A stretch of DNA of 64,000 nucleotides from Nitrospinaceae bacterium (lineage in GTDB: Bacteria > Nitrospinota > Nitrospinia > Nitrospinales > VA-1), in contig JAJDAZ010000064.1 of NCBI GenBank assembly GCA_029261595.1, positions 1 through 64,000 of the forward strand, written 5' to 3'. The notes beneath the pieces are model-generated. The model was given only the letters and a program-made list of their open reading frames with translations, searched no databases and was not told the DNA's origin. Every line of letters begins with the position of its first letter. Within the stretch, counting starts at the first letter, position 1. The position numbers and the translations under genes were made by a program. This document shows, piece by piece, positions 27,798 to 36,694 of the stretch.

Positions 27798-30320
27798 TTG
27801 ATCACAAGAATATTTAATATTATTGCCTCCTTTCTGGGACTGGTCTTTTTGGCCCCGGTTTTTCTCATTGTGGCCATTTTAATTAAGCTGGATTCGCGCG
27901 GCCCCCTGTTTTTCAGTCAGGAGCGAGTTGGAAAAGGATTTCGACCGTTTAATATTTATAAATTTCGGACGATGAAGGAGATTCCCAATTCGAATGGAAC
28001 CCCTACCATGTTCCGGCAACACCACCGGGTTACCCGAATTGGTGATATATTGCGAAAAACCAAAATCGACGAACTGCCCCAGCTGGTCAATGTGTTCAAG
28101 GGAGATATGAACCTTGTCGGACCCCGGCCAGAATTGCGGGAATTCGTTGATATCTTTCAGGGCAGATATCAACGAATTTTGACGGTCCGGCCCGGTATTA
28201 CCGACCTTGCTTCCCTGGAATACCTGGATGAGGAGAGGATTTTAATGAATTCTCCAAATCCCAAAGAGGAATACATAAGCAAAATTCTGCCTAGAAAAAT
28301 GGACCTGGCCATAGCTTACCTGGATAAGGCATCATTTTTTTTCGACCTCAATTTAATATTTAAAACCCTGCTTAAGATCGATTTTTCCGGCCTGTTCAAT
28401 TTGAGGAACTTCAAAGTCAGCCCCCAGGGAGCAGTTTTCTTTATTAGCGACTCTCTATTTGGCTTTGCCTCATTTTATATGGCTTATTTTTTAAGGTACG
28501 AATGGGCCATCCCCGACAAGGAGTTGGATGTCATTCTTTATTTATTGCCCTTTATATTTGTTATCCGGGCCATGGCTTATTTTTATTACCGATTTTATTC
28601 CAGGCTTTGGGAATACTCCAGTCTTGAGGAGTTGATTCTGGTTGTCAAGGGGGCCTGGCTTGGGTCCGTCCTTCTTATTTTCGCCATTTTTCTGCATTCC
28701 AATCCTCCTATATCGCTACCGCGTTCAGTGCCAATCATTGATTTCATTTTTCTGATCACCATGTTGGGAGGATCCCGTCTCGTTTGGAGGATTTGGAAAG
28801 AGCGTCAAAAGCGAAAAATAACTAAACGAGAAAACGGAATCCGGACCGTGATTTTCGGAGCTGGAAATGCCGGTGCCCTGCTACTAAAAAACCTGCGTTC
28901 CAAATATCCCCATTTTAAGGTTTGCGGATTTATCGACGATAATCCAAAAAACAAAAATAATACCTTGATGGGAGTCAAGATTATTGGAAACCGTTTTGAT
29001 ATCCCGTCGATCGTGGCTGAACTTGAAGTTCAGGAAATCCTGATCGCCATGAAAAATATTTCCTCGCAAAGTCTGAATGAGGTTGTGGACATTTGTAGTA
29101 AAAGCGTCGTCAAATTTAAAATTGCCTCTTCGGTGGTGGACATCTCGACCAACGAAGTTCACCTGTCCACAATCCGAAAAATGGAGATCAATGATTTGTT
29201 GGGAAGAGACTCTGTTTCTCTCGATTTATCGGCAATCAAAAGCATGATATTCAACAAGAGGGTTCTGGTGACTGGAGCAGGTGGCTCCATAGGGTCCGAA
29301 CTATGCTGTCAAATCCTTGAATTCCGGCCTTCGGAACTGATCATGGTGGACCGTGGAGAAAATTATCTTTATGAATTGAACAACACTTTGAACTCAGGAA
29401 ACAACCCGGAATGGGCCAATACGAAAAAGCATTACAAGTTTTGCTCGATCACCAACAAGGAAAAAATGGATTCGATTTTTTCCCAATACCGTCCCCAATT
29501 GGTTTTCCACGCGGCGGCGCACAAGCACGTTCCCTTGATGGAAGAAAACGTGGATGAAGCGGTGGTCAATAATATTTACGGGACCAAATTGACGGTGGAC
29601 GTTTCCGATAAATATGGAGTGGAAAGGTTTGTCATGGTTTCCACCGACAAGGTCATTCGTCCTACAAGCGTGATGGGAACCACCAAGAAGATTGCTGAAA
29701 AGTATGTCGAGCACATGAATGGCAAAAGCAAAACCAAATTCATGACGGTCCGGTTTGGCAACGTTCTGGGAAGTAAGGGGAGCGTGGTTCCATTTTTTCA
29801 GAAACAAATTGAAAATGGCGGCCCTGTGACTGTGACTCACCCGGAGATGACCCGGTACTTCATGTCGATTCCGGAAGCGGTTCAATTAATCCTTCAGGCG
29901 GCGGTGATCGGAGAGGGTGGAGAAATATTTGTGCTGGAAATGGGCGAGCCCGTCAAAATTGTAGACTTGGCAAAAAAAATGATTCGCCTGGCAGGATACG
30001 AGCTCGACCAGGGCATCGAAATTAAATTCACTGGAATCCGTCCCGGCGAAAAGCTGTACGAAGAATTAGTGGATGATTACGATGAGGTGGTAGAAACGAA
30101 TCATAAAAAAATTAAAGTTCTGCAATCCAAAAGACCCGTAAATGGAAATTTCGAATCCATGGTCGAAGAATTGTTTCAGGTTGCGGTGGAGGGGGATTTC
30201 AGCAAGATTAAAGTGCTTTTAAGAAACATGACTCGTCAAAACCAAATCGATGCCCCCTTACTTAATGAGTCCGTGGAAAACTCCGAATTTTTTTCAAAAA
30301 ATAAAAATTTACAGACCTGA
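27798..30320 (+). CDS. Fused initiating phosphoglycosyl transferase and NDP-sugar 4,6-dehydratase (PglC-PglF-like)
   Basis: 840 residues from TTG at 27798, with AAGAGG 7 bases upstream. Residues 1-195 match the monotopic phosphoglycosyl transferase family (membrane re-entrant N-terminus, GPLFFSQERVG, KFRTM, KIDELPQLVNV, LVGPRPE). Then four membrane segments (about 215-330) and two Rossmann parts (VIFGAGNAGALLL near 352; VLVTGAGGSIGSEL near 488) as in FlaA1/CapD/PglF dehydratases, including STDKVIRPTSVMG. The chain would make a UDP-4-keto-6-deoxy sugar and also attach the finished sugar-phosphate to undecaprenyl phosphate. The PglE-like aminotransferase at 30871 would act between the two steps. 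Confidence 0.9.
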   Translation: MITRIFNIIASFLGLVFLAPVFLIVAILIKLDSRGPLFFSQERVGKGFRPFNIYKFRTMKEIPNSNGTPTMFRQHHRVTRIGDILRKTKIDELPQLVNVFKGDMNLVGPRPELREFVDIFQGRYQRILTVRPGITDLASLEYLDEERILMNSPNPKEEYISKILPRKMDLAIAYLDKASFFFDLNLIFKTLLKIDFSGLFNLRNFKVSPQGAVFFISDSLFGFASFYMAYFLRYEWAIPDKELDVILYLLPFIFVIRAMAYFYYRFYSRLWEYSSLEELILVVKGAWLGSVLLIFAIFLHSNPPISLPRSVPIIDFIFLITMLGGSRLVWRIWKERQKRKITKRENGIRTVIFGAGNAGALLLKNLRSKYPHFKVCGFIDDNPKNKNNTLMGVKIIGNRFDIPSIVAELEVQEILIAMKNISSQSLNEVVDICSKSVVKFKIASSVVDISTNEVHLSTIRKMEINDLLGRDSVSLDLSAIKSMIFNKRVLVTGAGGSIGSELCCQILEFRPSELIMVDRGENYLYELNNTLNSGNNPEWANTKKHYKFCSITNKEKMDSIFSQYRPQLVFHAAAHKHVPLMEENVDEAVVNNIYGTKLTVDVSDKYGVERFVMVSTDKVIRPTSVMGTTKKIAEKYVEHMNGKSKTKFMTVRFGNVLGSKGSVVPFFQKQIENGGPVTVTHPEMTRYFMSIPEAVQLILQAAVIGEGGEIFVLEMGEPVKIVDLAKKMIRLAGYELDQGIEIKFTGIRPGEKLYEELVDDYDEVVETNHKKIKVLQSKRPVNGNFESMVEELFQVAVEGDFSKIKVLLRNMTRQNQIDAPLLNESVENSEFFSKNKNLQT

Positions 30321-30392
30321 TCGATCCGGGCGAACCGATGTGTTGAGGTGAAAAACTCTTTAAGAAATTCGTTACACGGGTGGGACTGACAA

Positions 30393-30869
30393 GTGAAATT
30401 CAAGGGTTTTAAAATCTCCTCCAACCAAAAACTTGCCTACGCACAAGCAAAAACATCCTCAAAGCTGGAGGGCAATTTTTGGTATTTCTCAGCCTACCTT
30501 CTGCTTGTTCTGCTTGCCTATCTGTCGTTGACGCCCGACCTCGACCAGTACCTTCCAAAAACAGTAATTCGCCTGATTGGAGAAACCCCGGCTCACTTTT
30601 TCGGCTACCTGGCCGCCATGTATTTCTTTTGCAGGGCCTATTCCCGCAAATTTTCCCCTCTGAAAATCGCCCTGACTTTGATAATTCTCGGGGTATTTAT
30701 TGAATTTCTCCAGGAGCTCCAAGGTCCACCGCGTGGTTTTACATTAACCGATGTTATAAGTAATTTTATGGGTGTTGCCTTGGGCTTCCTTTTATTTATA
30801 ATTCAAAGAAAAATCTTCTCACCCCGGACAAAAAATACCTTGGACCCATCCACACCAGGCAAAGGATAA
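30393..30869 (+). CDS. VanZ-like membrane protein
   Basis: 158 residues, GTG start, four predicted membrane helices. The AHFFGYLAAMYFFCRAY segment and the acidic EFLQELQGPPRGFTLTDVISN segment are typical of VanZ-like proteins, common in polysaccharide clusters. Biochemical role unknown. Its stop is one base from the end of the convergent aminotransferase gene. Confidence 0.78.
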   Translation: MKFKGFKISSNQKLAYAQAKTSSKLEGNFWYFSAYLLLVLLAYLSLTPDLDQYLPKTVIRLIGETPAHFFGYLAAMYFFCRAYSRKFSPLKIALTLIILGVFIEFLQELQGPPRGFTLTDVISNFMGVALGFLLFIIQRKIFSPRTKNTLDPSTPGKG

Positions 30870-30870
30870 T

Positions 30871-32028
30871 TTATCTGCGGTACTTCTTGACGATATCGCA
30901 GACGGTCTCAATCACCCGGTTCACATCCTGATCGGACATTTTAGGGTACAGGGGCAACGTCAGCACCCTTTCCGAATAACTCGATGCCACAGGACAGTCT
31001 TCAGCTTTCGTATTAAATTCTTTCATATAGAACGGTTGTAAATGCAGACCGATATAATGCACCGCCACTCCGATTCCCCGGGCCTGGATTTCCTGAAGAA
31101 ACTGATCCCGGTCGATGGTCAGGCGCTCCAGCCGCAGGGCGATGATATAAAGATGGTAGGCCGATTGCGCATAATCCTTCCTTATAAGTGTTTCCAGCTC
31201 CGGAAGATCTTTGAACGCTTCATCATAGGCCTCCACATAGCGTTTCCTTAATTCCAGAAATTGATTGACCTTTTTCAGCTGATGAATTCCCATAGCGGCG
31301 CTGATGTCCGTCATGTTGTATTTATAGCCAGGAGTATGCAACTGCCAGTGCGCGAACCCACTTTTGCCAAACCGGTTCCAGGCGTCTTTGTTCAATCCAT
31401 GAAGCCGCATGACGCGAATTTTATCTGCCAACTCCTCGTCATTGATGGTCAACATCCCGCCCTCCCCCGTCGTCATGTTTTTGTTCGCGTAAAAACTGAA
31501 TGAAGTCAGATTCCCGAGGTTTCCGATTTTCCTCCCCTTGTAAGAAGACTCCAGCGCATGCGCCGCATCTTCAATAATGACAAGGTTGTGTTTATCCGCA
31601 ATGGCCTGGATCGCATCCATATCACAGGGATGGCCCGCGAAATGCACCGGAAAGATGGCCTTTGTTTTAGAAGAGATTTTTTCTTCAATTTTGGCGGGAT
31701 CGATATTCAAAGTCCCAGGTTCGATATCGACAAAGACCGGCCGCAAACGTTCATGCACCACCACGTTCGCAGTGGCGGGGAAAGTCATCGGCGTGGTGAT
31801 CACCTCACTGCCGGGCTCAAGTTCCAGCGCGACCAGGGACAAATGCAGTCCGGCGGTGCATGAGTTCAGCCCGAGGGCATGTTTGCAGCCGATATAATTT
31901 TTAAAATCCTCTTCAAACCGATGGGTCCTGGGGCCCGTCGTCAACCACCCGGACTTGAGAGTGTCAATGACCTCCTGAATTTCATCCTCCTCCAGCCAGG
32001 CCCGGTGAAAAGGCATATCGATACCCAT
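30871..32028 (-). CDS. DegT/DnrJ/EryC1-family aminotransferase, PglE-like
   Basis: 385 residues. The PLP-binding signature VIIEDAAHALES and catalytic Lys in SFYANKNMTTGEGGM mark the family; the start MPFHRAWLEEDEI...SGWLTTGP resembles enzymes that aminate UDP-4-keto-6-deoxy-sugars. Being next to a PglF-type dehydratase, it probably makes a UDP-4-amino sugar. No PglD-type acetyltransferase is adjacent. It faces the VanZ-like gene tail to tail with no spacer. Confidence 0.88.
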   Translation of the reverse strand: MGIDMPFHRAWLEEDEIQEVIDTLKSGWLTTGPRTHRFEEDFKNYIGCKHALGLNSCTAGLHLSLVALELEPGSEVITTPMTFPATANVVVHERLRPVFVDIEPGTLNIDPAKIEEKISSKTKAIFPVHFAGHPCDMDAIQAIADKHNLVIIEDAAHALESSYKGRKIGNLGNLTSFSFYANKNMTTGEGGMLTINDEELADKIRVMRLHGLNKDAWNRFGKSGFAHWQLHTPGYKYNMTDISAAMGIHQLKKVNQFLELRKRYVEAYDEAFKDLPELETLIRKDYAQSAYHLYIIALRLERLTIDRDQFLQEIQARGIGVAVHYIGLHLQPFYMKEFNTKAEDCPVASSYSERVLTLPLYPKMSDQDVNRVIETVCDIVKKYRR

Positions 32029-32263
32029 AACACATCCTTATTTTGTGGTTAACAGTTTCTATCCAGATCGACGCAATGGATTTTTGGAGTAATTTGAAGA
32101 AATTTGAAAGGAGTTTCGAGAGGTAATCTCTGAGCTCACACCCCTGGAGTCAGGCAACTCCCTTTAAAAACATGAATTGTAGCACACTACCCTGCCTGTC
32201 GAAACGAAGATTGAGCAGGCATATTCTTAAGGGCGGTAAATCGATTTTCTGTAGGAAGGCTGA

Positions 32264-33481
32264 CTAATGCTTGCGTGGCCTGGCCGCTTCGGGTTTCCAG
32301 GGGGGGAGTCGTTTGGCGGTGGGGACGATTCTTCCTTTCCAAATAGTTCCTTGCCGGAACCAGGCGCCGACCAGGCCGGACCCTACCATCGCCATAAAAA
32401 ACAGGAATGAAACGGGCAATAGAATCAAGTCCAGAATGGCTTTAAAAAATCCTCCGCTTTTCATCCAAGACACGCAAAATACAGCCAGGATTTGCAAAGA
32501 GCCGACCAGCATCTGAACGTCATTGTTGGTTTCCATCCCGCCGAGCCAGGTCAACCAGGGAACCACCCAGAAAAACAGCAACCCTACCGTTAACAACAGC
32601 AGGGTAAAACTCCCAAGCTTAGGCCCCAGCGCCGTCCAGATCCCATTGACCAGACTGCGCGACCACCCGCGATAGGCCTCGGTAAACGAAGAATACATGG
32701 TGGTTTTCAGAGCCCCTCCCGCGTCAATCCCTAACACGAGAAACCCTTTCAGTTTCGCAAGATACCCCAACGACACATCAGTACTGGAATATTCACGCAC
32801 CGCCGCATGCGTCCCCACGGCCTCGTACGCCTCGCGGGTCATCAGGACGTACTGACCATAAATCAAGCCCTGCCGGGATTTTGAATCGGCCAACCCCTTT
32901 CGATCACTCACCATAAAAATATAGGACCAAACAACAAGATTAACCAGGGTAACACCGATTTCAGATCGTTCCTGCTTACCAGATACTGTTACCAGTGAAA
33001 TCGGACTCGGAAGAACAAACCCCATCACCCGCGAAAGTAAAGAAGGACTGTGATAGGTATCGGCGTCGGTAAAAAGGAGCCAGTCTCCCTTTGACTGAGG
33101 ATATCCCTGCATGATGGCGTGGGCCTTGCCCATCCACCCTTCGGGCAAAGGTTTTCCCTGGACCACTTGAAGGCGCGAATCGGTATTGCCCAATTGAGCT
33201 AATATTGGACCCGTCTCATCCTCCGAACAATCATCAACCACAATGACCTCGAAGCGTGGATAGTCCTGCGCCAGCAGGGATCGTACACAACGTTCAATGG
33301 TTTTCTCTTCGTTGCGTGCCGGGACGATGATGGATACCATCGGAGGATTATCAGGCAGGTTGGGTTTTTCGTCGGGAAGCTCAGACATGGAACCACCGCA
33401 CTGGCGGCTCCATCGGTGCCACACGATAAACCAAAAGATCAGAATAGAAAATCCATCCAGTAAAGACAGCTGGGAGAGCAA
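32264..33481 (-). CDS. GT2-family membrane glycosyltransferase
   Basis: 405 residues. One membrane segment at the N-terminus, a GT-A domain with VSIIVPARNEEKTI, VIVVDDCSEDET and the metal-binding FTDADT, and three or four C-terminal membrane segments. The overall layout resembles HpnB-type GT2 proteins found with hopanoid genes, but no other hopanoid genes are visible, so the role is left open. Confidence 0.82.
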   Translation of the reverse strand: MLSQLSLLDGFSILIFWFIVWHRWSRQCGGSMSELPDEKPNLPDNPPMVSIIVPARNEEKTIERCVRSLLAQDYPRFEVIVVDDCSEDETGPILAQLGNTDSRLQVVQGKPLPEGWMGKAHAIMQGYPQSKGDWLLFTDADTYHSPSLLSRVMGFVLPSPISLVTVSGKQERSEIGVTLVNLVVWSYIFMVSDRKGLADSKSRQGLIYGQYVLMTREAYEAVGTHAAVREYSSTDVSLGYLAKLKGFLVLGIDAGGALKTTMYSSFTEAYRGWSRSLVNGIWTALGPKLGSFTLLLLTVGLLFFWVVPWLTWLGGMETNNDVQMLVGSLQILAVFCVSWMKSGGFFKAILDLILLPVSFLFFMAMVGSGLVGAWFRQGTIWKGRIVPTAKRLPPWKPEAARPRKH

Positions 33482-33559
33482 GAAGGAGTCCTCTCAAAAT
33501 ATTTGTTGAGAAGGAAAAGATGGACTAAAGAAGGGTATCAAGGAAAGATCGGGAAACCT

Positions 33560-33922
33560 TCAGGGAGACGGGTTGTCCAGGATATTTAAAATTTCACCCA
33601 GGTCGCGTTTGATTTCGCGCTTCCATTGCAAAAATTTTTCCCGGTCCTCCTGGATTTCCTCCGGCGAACCTTTCTTCTTGTATTTTTTCAATTTGACCTT
33701 AGCGCCGGCAATGGTGAACTTTTCTTCATACAAAAGGCGCTTGATTTCCAACACCAGTTCAACGTCTTTTTTCTGGTACAGACGTTGTCCGGAGCGGTTT
33801 TTATCCGGGCGAAGCGTTTCAAATTCATCCTCCCAGTAGCGCAGGACGTGCTGCTCCACGGCGGCTATCTCGGCCACCTCGCCAATTTTAAAAAATACCT
33901 TGTCAGGAATCACGCTTTCCAT
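33560..33922 (-). CDS. MerR-family transcriptional regulator
   Basis: 120 residues with the winged helix start [25 protein letters not shown] and [15 protein letters not shown] (split by ten residues). This short MerR type, lacking a sensor domain, is often encoded next to ihfA, as here. It probably binds DNA as a dimer; the C-terminal basic helix is short. Target genes unknown. Confidence 0.88.
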   Translation of the reverse strand: MESVIPDKVFFKIGEVAEIAAVEQHVLRYWEDEFETLRPDKNRSGQRLYQKKDVELVLEIKRLLYEEKFTIAGAKVKLKKYKKKGSPEEIQEDREKFLQWKREIKRDLGEILNILDNPSP

Positions 33923-34135
33923 TCATTCCGCCAAAAATTGTTTCAAATAAATCAAGCGGTTCACCAGGGGGTATTAAAGCATTTTGTGAAGTGAAAAATC
34001 AAGGCAAAATGACGGAAAAGCTTTACCGGCAGAAGATCCAATTTAAATCATGACTTCAGTTTCAAACCCACCTTTCGAAAGCGCTTGTCAAAATTGAGAA
34101 CAGAAACTCTGACGATTAAGGAACGGCGTCGCCAT

Positions 34136-34441
34136 TCACGGAGCGTCGGTGGAGGTGAGCAAATTTTTGCTGGGCTTGAAAGTCAACACCCTCCGGGAGC
34201 GGATGACGATGGACTCGCCGGTTTGCGGATTACGGGCATTTCGGGCCTTTTTATTTTTCAAATAAAAACTGGCGAACCCCGCAATGCGAACACTTTCTCC
34301 GTTTGCCAATTCTGTCTTGATTTCCTTGAACAGGGCATCCACCGCCTCTTCGGCTTCCTGGCGAGTGAAACCCACTTTTCTATAAACTTGTTCCACCAGG
34401 TCAGACTTCACTACGTTTGGTTTGGTTTCCAAAGTTTCCAC
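34136..34441 (-). CDS. ihfA: Integration host factor alpha / HU-family DNA-bending protein
   Basis: 101 residues with KSDLVEQVYRKVGFTRQEA, the GF-SFYLK-K-ARNARNPQTGE arm and the DNA-intercalating Pro in NPQTG. Length and the adjacent MerR gene favour IhfA. It bends DNA for recombination, replication and sigma-54 promoters. Separated by 48 bases from the EF-G-like gene upstream. Confidence 0.9.
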   Translation of the reverse strand: METLETKPNVVKSDLVEQVYRKVGFTRQEAEEAVDALFKEIKTELANGESVRIAGFASFYLKNKKARNARNPQTGESIVIRSRRVLTFKPSKNLLTSTDAP

Positions 34442-34489
34442 AATAAAAATCCCTTAAAAAAATAAGAAGTAACTTCCAACGATTTTATT

Positions 34490-36583
34490 TCACTCTTTGT
34501 CTTTATTAAACTCCGCACTCGCTTGTTCGATGATCTTTTTGGAGAGGTGTTCCGGAACGTCGTCATAATGATCGAACTCCATCACGAACATTCCCCTTCC
34601 GCTTGTGATCGATCTCAGGTCCGCCGCATAATTCAGAATCTCGGCCATGGGAACATGAACGCGGATGGTCTGCTTGTCGTCATCCGCATCGATGCCCTGA
34701 ATTTTCCCGCGCTTGGAGTTGAGGTCTCCCATGACATCGCCCACATGTTCACCGGGAACAATGACCTCCATCGCCATGATGGGCTCGAGCAATATGGGTT
34801 TGCAATCAACAACACCTTTTTTGAAGCCCAACGACCCGGCGATTTTAAATGCCATCTCCGACGAATCGACATTATGATACGATCCGTCATAAAGTTTGAC
34901 CTTCACATCGACCATGGGATAATGCGCAATCACCCCCTGGGTCAACGCTTCCTTAATCCCCTTTTCGACTGCGGGGATATAAGTTTTGGGGATGGAGCCT
35001 CCCACGATTTTATCTTCAAATACAAATCCCCCGCCCTTTTCCAGGGGAGAAATTTCCAACCAGGTGTCGCCGAATTGCCCCCGGCCTCCCGTTTGCTTTT
35101 TGTATTTCCCTTGAACCTTGGTTCTCCCGCGTATGGTTTCCAGATAGGGAACCTTCGGCGGCTTGACTTCCACTTCCACACCAAATCTTTGTTTCAGCCG
35201 GTCGATGACCACATCCAGATGCACCTGCCCCATTCCTGAAACGAGGAGTTCATGGGTCTGCGAATTTCTTTCGACCTGCAAGGTGGCATCTTCTTCCGTC
35301 ACCCGGTGTAAAGCGGTACTGATTTTTTCCTCATCCGCTCTGGTCTTGGGCAGAATCGCCTGCGAGAACACGGGAACGGGAAACTCAATGGCGTCGAAGA
35401 CGATAGCTTTCGATTGGTCGGAAAGCGTGTCGTTGGTCTGCGTCACCTTGAGCTTCGCCACCGCGCCGATATCCCCCGCCGACACTTCGGACACCGGCAC
35501 CTGTTTTTTGCCCTGAAGCATAAAAATCTGGCCGATTCTTTCACTGTTCTCCCTGGAGGCATTGTACACATTGGAGTCCGCTTTGATGGACCCGGAAAAG
35601 ACTCGGAACAAAGTCAGCTTGCCGGCATAGGGGTCCGCAACGGTTTTGAACACCAGGGACGAAAAAGGTTCTTGCGAGTCCGGCTTGCGCTCAGCTTCAG
35701 AACCGTCCTTGACGGCCTTTCCCGTTGCTGGCTCCCGCCTGTCCGGGGAAGGCAGGTAATCGATAACCGCCTTTAACAGCAGATCCATCCCCATATTCCG
35801 GGTTCCCGACCCACACAACACAGGAATCAACTGCCCGCTCTGAATCCCGTTTTTCAATCCAGAATGAAACTCTTCCTCGCTGAGCTCTCCCTTTTCCAGA
35901 TAAACTTCTATCAACTCGTCGTCCACCTCCGCAATGGCCTCCGTGAGTTCCGCCCGGCTCATTTCCACACTGTCCGCCAGATCCGGTGGAATGTCACCGG
36001 CCTTGCCCTTGCCATCGCCTTCTTTTTCATAGGAAAAATACCGATTCTCCACTAGATCAACAATTCCTGTAAAACTCTCCCCATTCCCAACGGGCATTTG
36101 CAGAAAAACTGGAGTCTTTTTAAACTTTTTCTTCAAATTTTCTAGTATAGGCGTGACATTAGCCCGCTCGTGGTCCATTTTATTCAAAAAAACAATCCTT
36201 AAAAGATCCTGTTCATCCGCCCACTGCCACACCTTTTCGGTATAAAACTGAACCCCGTCATCGGCGCCTATCACCACCACCGCATGGTCAATCACTCGAA
36301 TGCATGCCGGCGTATCGGCGATGAAGTTATTGTCTCCGGGGGTGTCGAGAATATTGATTTTATGCTTGTCCCATTCGCAAAATGCCAGGGATGCGCTCAG
36401 GGTGTGTCCTCGCTTTATTTCATCGGGCTCGTAATCCATCATGGAGGAAGTATCTCCCACCTTTCCCAGGCGGTCGGATACCCCGGACGTAAAAAGGATA
36501 GCTTCCGCAACAGAGGTTTTTCCGGAGGACCCGTGACCCAGGAGTCCGACATTTCTGATTTCCTGAATTTTATATTTTTTCAT
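34490..36583 (-). CDS. fusA: EF-G-like translational GTPase (FusA2 type)
   Basis: 697 residues with EF-G domain order: G domain (P-loop GHGSSGKTS, NKMD), domain II, III, IV (GGRGQFGD) and V. It belongs to the paralogous EF-G-like group, not the canonical elongation factor: the P-loop reads GHGSSGKTS instead of AHIDAGKTT. Switch II reads DTPGDNNF where translating EF-G has DTPGHVDF, so the catalytic His is Asp. It may act in ribosome recycling or stress or have low GTPase activity. The window does not show the canonical fusA. Confidence 0.88.
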   Translation of the reverse strand: MKKYKIQEIRNVGLLGHGSSGKTSVAEAILFTSGVSDRLGKVGDTSSMMDYEPDEIKRGHTLSASLAFCEWDKHKINILDTPGDNNFIADTPACIRVIDHAVVVIGADDGVQFYTEKVWQWADEQDLLRIVFLNKMDHERANVTPILENLKKKFKKTPVFLQMPVGNGESFTGIVDLVENRYFSYEKEGDGKGKAGDIPPDLADSVEMSRAELTEAIAEVDDELIEVYLEKGELSEEEFHSGLKNGIQSGQLIPVLCGSGTRNMGMDLLLKAVIDYLPSPDRREPATGKAVKDGSEAERKPDSQEPFSSLVFKTVADPYAGKLTLFRVFSGSIKADSNVYNASRENSERIGQIFMLQGKKQVPVSEVSAGDIGAVAKLKVTQTNDTLSDQSKAIVFDAIEFPVPVFSQAILPKTRADEEKISTALHRVTEEDATLQVERNSQTHELLVSGMGQVHLDVVIDRLKQRFGVEVEVKPPKVPYLETIRGRTKVQGKYKKQTGGRGQFGDTWLEISPLEKGGGFVFEDKIVGGSIPKTYIPAVEKGIKEALTQGVIAHYPMVDVKVKLYDGSYHNVDSSEMAFKIAGSLGFKKGVVDCKPILLEPIMAMEVIVPGEHVGDVMGDLNSKRGKIQGIDADDDKQTIRVHVPMAEILNYAADLRSITSGRGMFVMEFDHYDDVPEHLSKKIIEQASAEFNKDKE

Positions 36584-36694
36584 TTCAAACCTCTGGACAA
36601 AGTGGGGTTCAAATTTTCACATTTGAACTTTTTCTCTGACACATCAAACCAATTCAAATCCATCAATATAGAGACTGGCTCCAGCAATTGATTG

